A stretch of 37,369 nt of DNA from Oscillospiraceae bacterium (lineage in GTDB: Bacteria > Bacillota > Clostridia > Oscillospirales > Oscillospiraceae): the NCBI GenBank assembly GCA_009781695.1, contig WQVH01000017.1, positions 1-37,369 on the forward strand. The letters run 5' to 3'. The first letter of the stretch is position 1, and each line of letters opens with the position of its first letter. Under the pieces are notes generated by a model, which was not told where the DNA came from, made no database searches, and worked only from the letters and a program-made list of their open reading frames with translations. Shown one piece after another: positions 34,501 to 37,369 of this stretch. The translations under genes and the position numbers were made by a program.

Positions 34501-35054
34501 GTGTCAGCGTGCTTCCGCCGAGCATGACAAGTTTTACTGTATTTCCTGACGTGACATCGGACAACTGGTACTTCTATTATGTAGCTTGGGCTTATGATGC
34601 AGGCCTGGTGCGTGGTGATGCAAATGGTTTCAGGCCGAATGATCCAATCACCAGAGAAGAATTTGCCGCAATGCTGGCACGGACAACGGCAGTTTATCCG
34701 GCAGGTCGTGTTCCATTCGGAGATGAAGCGCGCATCAGTAATTGGGCACAAGCATATGTATACACCGTCCACCGTGAGGGTTGGATGATTGGTGATGACA
34801 GAGGGAACTTCCGTCCGGCGGCCAACATCGGTCGTCACGAGGCAGCAACTGCGATGAACCGTATCTTAGGCAGGTTAGACAGCCGCATTGCGCTTGACAA
34901 TGCAGATGTGGTGAATTTAAACCTGGCGCGTCAATTTCCGGATGTGTATGAGCATGCATGGTACTTCCCGTCTGTATTAGGCGCTACCAATACGCATCGG
35001 CTTTACAGAGATGAAAGTGCCGTGATTGCTTGGAAAGAAATTGCGTCCGGATAA
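28530..35054 (+). CDS. SLH-anchored polysaccharide lyase family 8-type enzyme
   Basis: This 2174-residue multidomain surface enzyme has, in order: signal peptide (hydrophobic 13-29, cut near 34), FN3 (57-146), a jelly-roll/LamG-like region (150-415), two Big2-like Ig folds (424-509 and 512-595), and an alpha-barrel lyase domain (about 600-960) with its beta domains (to about 1480). A second FN3 (1482-1570), a second jelly-roll (1577-1790), an Ig-like module (1795-1880), an Asp-rich stretch with a Pro-rich linker (1880-1950), and SLH repeats (1953-2174) follow. Lyase signs are NWWHREI (746-752), DGSLIGHT with H854 and Y863 nine residues on, and GRSVGR (921-926). PL8 enzymes eliminate hyaluronan, chondroitin or xanthan. 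The SLH repeats bind secondary wall polymer, holding it on the cell. AAGGAGG lies 9 bases before the ATG. nagA follows. Confidence 0.87.
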   Translation: MKNTGKIRRFEKGCAIFLAVVMILGMFPQLSVRATEDTDVPAVSEAVMFAAETILSAPQNLAVVDITSYSATLNWDAPETVYADGGDVTYTVRWAREGGELVTRTGIADTTFEVRTLHFDALYSFRVYAVQDETMSQSAGISAWTHAPSDHIWDFEDVHTTAWELWSDTNAEGFFNVPQNQTRWVAQHAGGSANIGAVISGAHRPNSIENFRGNAVSAGHVGFVTESGNTFLRLSRPVATPSTGGSAILNIPQFEPDMRGEIAVDVSVDGNNSDLFIQLIQSHPTEGARNTRRLGRIMFGAENQVTFATNNNANTTDYTSANPAQVWVNTGSGAVDTSGRWITFRFIYDFSESPTTLAAAAINPDGTIVELGAGMLPEFADGYRPNRIVFGHVANALLSGNKDFDNLRMGFEPNANTGGIANDVPVTGLTMEPGGHIQMIPGSFTSLVASPTPLNAFNAAVDWSSGDTDVVSVDANGRVTAIGGGTATITARLRSDANITATIEIEVVAQIIKPITFNHAHVIIPLGESWRLREDIKPISTLDPLYGDYIAPTLTSDNEAVARIINNGFIHAQSIGTATITGVRGTDSGSVTVEVRAQNDFERIRRNLRNTFVPYEIDVTDPDAIRVMQENDVVANELLADMNRTFTDDAAGWLWPVGDRGLMHGAAQFTNMNPLARALSFPGSVHYMCPDLFDTVERAMQWLLDNAFRCNFSSTQSVAVWNQLYPPGHPEREQVRSAGTVNLSGNWWHREIYTSDNSVNILTLLADLGFCSELIERYGRRLNIYNPDSVNRATGGIGTPSHQAYKTFFITMEGVLRQDEARFRQGIATAFTGNQVNFNPVGDGFHWDGSLIGHTFFASTLAYGINILESVIRTLAAVDGETFMGEPITFNQNYDQLMEELLAQTYLPSIWRGVVMPSLGGRSVGRERFTIADIGVARVMYTLLPSFPEYMQPIVREHLKAWVTHSPELMSGRNLHTNAGLRAIYEDAGVAAIEGVGIYAHNMQGRTFYRGADFAFGLAINNRNANRNAVTAGNGENWRGAFTGDGMTYLHLNNDHRQFSDNFFHTVDSFRMPGTTVEVQDGWGFTGFTNQLSGTGGPNSGANNQHTMGATVILRPTLAGGGLAAPVGEVAVTSFRQNMMGANPSMPMDNTANKSWFMIDGRILALGTNITSTTGAPVVTTIAQHRVSEGVRSFVLNGALINAVSGVGQAHGPASNIPSTGTDFQFATRFAPTHIDGNSWAHLEFEGSSPRGGTAQVGWFIPDGGAGNSAAVHSGIETRRGSWHEINIRYYTTVDDINYDDYANLFINHGANPVADSYEYVILPNATRDEVQAFAAAQTSDAPIYEVLYASETLHAVYDFIQNILMVVNFANNPAEVTSPVTGLTYVIPMAGHVLIEEQGISGDHFIIRMAMQDATMSDATMSVRILDSLGIIIEADGNITLTSNEAGAIVTAGQLATFQARRGNSWEALIEVIPMKDIEQPESVQNFAVFDRDYFSATLTWDPPANSEDLIAISYKVTYTFEGREVTHIVPGDQTSLRIFPLLADTLYDFSVVARNFHIESDPVIASARTDDYTPVAVIDFQTAESGDVITDGVLAGNPHWTFNNQGNANNIHMIVDEDGNRVLEVSAPIAGTQGYALYHAPEITEGLMEFSFSARNVHNTGVNAVILRGHINGVERDLARVMSQDDGTWIYEINGGTNTPVAPIDVGVGQNGWVHFRFLVDFDDKLITILINEQVLVHRTQFRYRTANNIDAPSRYPNEAFGAITGFRVLPRSGQAGTIRVDDIYMTAQPLDGIVILSGASGAAVEVGDLLTASYSGRHMGNLIYTWSVNDMVVDDITGSTFVVRDEDVGQTIRVTVTSTHETGSRYTVIHVDGEPPVENGGDDDDGDDNDGDDNDDDDNEVTYPIPPQPPQPPRPPTSPLPPQLQTPPRPEQQPAPTPELPQPPTEYELHLAYMFGDENGNFRPSAHMTRAEVATILARTQLLDFEQGVSVLPPSMTSFTVFPDVTSDNWYFYYVAWAYDAGLVRGDANGFRPNDPITREEFAAMLARTTAVYPAGRVPFGDEARISNWAQAYVYTVHREGWMIGDDRGNFRPAANIGRHEAATAMNRILGRLDSRIALDNADVVNLNLARQFPDVYEHAWYFPSVLGATNTHRLYRDESAVIAWKEIASG

Positions 35055-35112
35055 GCCGCCGCCAGGCAATGGGGCTTGATTTCCGGTAGCGTAAGTTTTT
35101 GGAAAAACGATA

Positions 35113-35149
35113 ATTCCTCCCTCAAGTCGGTCTGGCTTGGGGGAGGAAT
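35113..35149 (+). terminator. Stable hairpin after the lyase gene
   Basis: ATTCCTCCCTCAAG (35113-35126) pairs with CTTGGGGGAGGAAT (35136-35149) over 14 bp with one wobble and a 9-base loop. No T-run follows, so it may be an attenuating or RNA-stabilising element between the lyase gene and nagA rather than a full terminator. GTTTTTGGAAAAAC, a smaller hairpin, lies just before it. Confidence 0.5.
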
Positions 35150-35230
35150 GCTGACCGGATGCTGAGTGCTTATTTTGAAAATGGAACACTGGGTGAGAAA
35201 GATGAACAACCGAAAATAGGAGACATGACA

Positions 35231-36349
35231 ATGATTATAAAAAACGCAAGCGTATTTCAAGAAAGTGGTACATTCAAAGCGGATGATATTTTTATTTCCG
35301 GAGCGTATTTTGCCGATGACACGCACGAGGTCGAAATTTTGGATGCATCCGATTGCGTTGCCATACCGGGACTCATTGATGTGCATATTCACGGCTGCGT
35401 TGGATATGACTTTTCTACAGCGGATGCGACAGGGCTGCTTGAGATGACACGTTATCAGGCTCAAAACGGTGTGACCGCTGTATGCGCTACGACCCTAACG
35501 CTCCCCGAAATACAGCTTGCCGAGGCGTGCAGGCGCATTGCTGCTCATGATGACCCAAATGGTGCGGCAATTGCCGGGATATATCTGGAAGGGCCATTTC
35601 TCTCCGGTAAAAAGGCGGGCGCACAAAATCCGGACTATCTGCAAAAGCCTGACATAATGGAAATCCGCCGCTTGCAAGAAGCGGCCAATGGGCTGATCAA
35701 ATTAATTGCGCTGGCGCCCGAGCTGGAGGGTGCGATAGAGCTGATTGGTATGTTGCGTGGCGAAATAACTTGTGTGCTGGGGCATACAACGGCAAATTAT
35801 GACCTTGCGCAACAGGCTTTTGTAAGCGGTGCGCGGCAAGTGGCGCATCTGTACAACGCCATGCCGCCTTTTCATCATAGAGAGCCGGGCGTTATAGGGG
35901 CTGCAATGGACGCTCCGGACTGCCGGGTAGAGCTGATATGTGATTGTATCCATATTCACCCCAGTGTTGTTCGTGCGACGATGCGGATGTTTGGCGATGA
36001 TCGGGTAATCTTCGTCAGTGATGGTATCATGGCGACCGGCCTAGACGATGGGTGTTACGAACTGGGTGGTCTGGCGGTAGCGGTGAGCGGCAGGCACTCC
36101 TATCTTGCTGGGAGTGAAACCATTGCAGGTTCTGTGACCAATCTGATGGATTGCCTGAAAATTGCGGTGTCAGAGATGGGAATTCCACTGGGCAGCGTAG
36201 TAAAATGTGCCACGGTTAACCCCGCAAAAGCGCTCGGTGTATTTGATCAACGCGGGAGCATCAAGCCGGGAAAATGTGCAGACCTTGTGCTGCTCAATGA
36301 AGACTTGTCTATTCGCGCGGTATTTTTGCGAGGGAGTAGGATTGTGTGA
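35231..36349 (+). CDS. nagA: N-acetylglucosamine-6-phosphate deacetylase
   Basis: This 372-residue amidohydrolase removes acetate from GlcNAc-6-phosphate, feeding amino sugars into glycolysis or wall synthesis. Visible family residues are H52 and H54 (DVHIHG), E120 (YLEGPFLS), H185 (LGHTTANY), H206 (AHLYNAM) and catalytic D264 (SDGIMATG). In-frame ATGs lie at 35159 and 35225, but AGGAG (35218-35222) is 8 bases before 35231 and family members begin near MxIKNA. It directly follows the surface PL8-type lyase, whose hyaluronan or chondroitin products would yield N-acetylhexosamines, so a shared catabolic role is plausible. nagB and a transporter are not in the window. Confidence 0.93.
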   Translation: MIIKNASVFQESGTFKADDIFISGAYFADDTHEVEILDASDCVAIPGLIDVHIHGCVGYDFSTADATGLLEMTRYQAQNGVTAVCATTLTLPEIQLAEACRRIAAHDDPNGAAIAGIYLEGPFLSGKKAGAQNPDYLQKPDIMEIRRLQEAANGLIKLIALAPELEGAIELIGMLRGEITCVLGHTTANYDLAQQAFVSGARQVAHLYNAMPPFHHREPGVIGAAMDAPDCRVELICDCIHIHPSVVRATMRMFGDDRVIFVSDGIMATGLDDGCYELGGLAVAVSGRHSYLAGSETIAGSVTNLMDCLKIAVSEMGIPLGSVVKCATVNPAKALGVFDQRGSIKPGKCADLVLLNEDLSIRAVFLRGSRIV

Positions 36350-36378
36350 TTGCACGAGGATTCTGGCGAACAAAATAC

Positions 36379-36407
36379 TTGACATAGAAAAATTTAAATA
36401 ATATTGT
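36379..36407 (+). promoter_or_regulatory. Promoter of the AAA ATPase gene
   Basis: TTGACA (36379-36384) and TATTGT (36402-36407) are 17 bases apart, 36 bases before the ATG. Confidence 0.6.
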
Positions 36408-36443
36408 TCAACATATCAATCTAATGAAAGGTTAAGTGCTGAT

Positions 36444-37166
36444 ATGCTATATATTTGCGATATAAAGCTGAGTAGACCCATAAACGAAAAGTCCTACTTA
36501 TACAACTTGCCTATCATCAAATATTTGAACAAACATAAATCTATAAGCTTGACACGTGACGTAACTTTTTTTGTCGGCGAAAATGGTACAGGTAAATCAA
36601 CGTTATTGGAAGCGGTCGCTTTGGCCCATGGATTTAATGCTGAGGGAGGAACGAAAAATTTCCGCTTCGAGACGAACAACTCGCACTCAGAGCTATTTGA
36701 GCATTTAACCCTCGCAAAAAGAAAATACCCTAAAGACGGCTTCTTTTTACGCGCTGAAAGTTTTTATAATGTTGCCAGTTATGTTGATGAGGTGGGGGCC
36801 TCAGGGCATTATGGAGGCAAATCACTTCATATGCAATCACACGGAGAAAGCTTCATGTCGTTGGTTCAAAACCGTTTTGGCGGAAATGGACTCTATATTT
36901 TAGACGAACCGGAATCCGCCCTTTCGCCATCGCGGCTCTTTACACTAATGGCTCAAATTGATATGCTTCTAAAAGAGAACTCCCAATTTATCATAGCAAC
37001 GCACTCGCCAATTTTGCTGGCGTTCCCCAATGCGCAGATTTATAGCTTTTCAGAAAATGGTATTGAATCAGTGTCTTACAAAGATACAGAACATTACCGG
37101 CTAACCAGACAATTTCTAGAAAATCCTGAAAGAATGCTCAAATATTTATTGGCTGATTCGGAGTGA
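36444..37166 (+). CDS. AAA-family (ABC/RecF-like) ATPase
   Basis: This 240-residue single-domain ATPase has Walker A GENGTGKS (45-52), an ABC-signature-like SHGES (132-136), Walker B LYILDEPESAL (150-160) and an H-loop histidine H187 in ATHSPILL. This is the pattern of the small stand-alone COG3910-type predicted ATPases. No coiled coil separates the motifs, so it is not an SMC or SbcC protein. Relatives occur alone and sometimes in defence or overcoming-lysogeny contexts; here no partner gene is visible. GAAAGG precedes the ATG at a longer than usual distance. Cellular role unknown. Confidence 0.85.
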   Translation: MLYICDIKLSRPINEKSYLYNLPIIKYLNKHKSISLTRDVTFFVGENGTGKSTLLEAVALAHGFNAEGGTKNFRFETNNSHSELFEHLTLAKRKYPKDGFFLRAESFYNVASYVDEVGASGHYGGKSLHMQSHGESFMSLVQNRFGGNGLYILDEPESALSPSRLFTLMAQIDMLLKENSQFIIATHSPILLAFPNAQIYSFSENGIESVSYKDTEHYRLTRQFLENPERMLKYLLADSE

Positions 37167-37256
37167 TATGGCGGTCTTCTAGCTATACGCGAAACTGAGA
37201 TTTTGAGGCAATTTTAAGGCAGCTTGAAAAAATTTAAAAAAGATGGAAAAAAGTTA

Positions 37257-37285
37257 TTGACAAGGCGAAAATAGCATGCTAATAT
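37257..37285 (+). promoter_or_regulatory. Strong promoter with A-rich upstream element at the window end
   Basis: TTGACA (37257-37262) and TAATAT (37280-37285) are 17 bases apart. A-rich tracts (about 37227-37253) sit where an UP element would be. The remaining 84 bases hold no ORF with a ribosome binding site. The architecture recalls stable-RNA promoters, so an rRNA or tRNA transcription unit may begin here and continue past the window. Confidence 0.6.
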
Positions 37286-37369
37286 AAACGTCCGCACAAA
37301 AACAAAAACAGACTTGCCTGGTGGTGAGTGTGGAGCGTGAAAGTGTCGGGCATTGCACCTTGTAAATTA

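Noticed and set aside
35159-35230. Upstream nagA start codons
   Set aside because: The ATG at 35159 directly follows a stable hairpin with no ribosome binding site, and 35225 is only 2 bases from AGGAG; 35231 has correct spacing and family fit.
37310-37369. 5S rRNA beginning at the window end
   Set aside because: The TGCCTGGTGGTGAGTG stretch recalls a 5S start, but the expected CCCATxCCGAAC region does not follow, so I do not call it.
1-37369. CRISPR array, prophage or insertion sequence
   Set aside because: No regularly spaced repeats, transposase, integrase or phage structural genes were seen; the S24-type regulator and RhuM-family gene alone do not define a prophage.

Overview
The window looks like a chromosomal segment of a low-to-mid GC anaerobic Firmicute, probably a Clostridia member. 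The evidence is strong AGGAGG-type ribosome binding sites, TTGACA/TATAAT promoters with 17-18 bp spacers, a protein anchored by S-layer homology (SLH) domains, a BcrAB-like ABC transporter with its two-component system, and a dispersed GCTCCCTC...GCTGACTGAGGGAG palindromic repeat of the kind I associate with gut Clostridia. The genus cannot be read from the sequence. No rRNA, tRNA or CRISPR array lies inside the window.

Layout. Positions 192-2336 (minus) hold a DUF4130 protein and a radical SAM protein, a known pair of putative DNA repair/modification genes. They are divergent from an XRE-S24 (LexA/CI-like) regulator (2464-3177), with a 19 bp palindrome between them. Next comes a PyrB carrying a C-terminal PyrI-type zinc domain (3352-4431), then a minus-strand group of xthA, vapBC and tatD (4499-6741). 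secG (6968-7195) is followed by an exported Xaa-Pro dipeptidyl-peptidase with two C-terminal repeats (7652-11437) and a minus-strand pduL (11573-12151).

Positions 12471-16790 hold three sugar-transferase-type genes: a GT-A-like protein, a GT4 enzyme, and a GT-A-like protein fused to a cyclic-nucleotide-binding-type domain. None has an obvious membrane segment. A RhuM-family gene follows (16901-17926), trailed by a broken MazF-like toxin-antitoxin pair (17913-18294), and then an M24 peptidase (18336-19421). A heterodimeric ABC exporter lies on the minus strand (19575-23281).

A five-gene plus-strand operon (23437-28291) encodes an exported acidic-tailed protein, an ABC ATPase, its permease, a histidine kinase and an OmpR-type regulator. 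Three phased GTAA repeats overlap its promoter and suggest autoregulation. The last part holds a 2174-residue SLH-anchored polysaccharide lyase of family 8 type (28530-35054), nagA (35231-36349) and an AAA ATPase (36444-37166). The lyase and NagA suggest surface breakdown of glycosaminoglycan-like polymers, with the released N-acetylhexosamine entering amino-sugar catabolism. The window ends just after a strong promoter with an A-rich upstream element that could belong to an rRNA or tRNA operon beyond the edge.

The best candidates for something undescribed are the three-gene glycosyltransferase cluster with its cyclic-nucleotide-domain fusion, the S24-regulator/radical-SAM module, and the ABC/two-component operon led by an unrecognised secreted protein.
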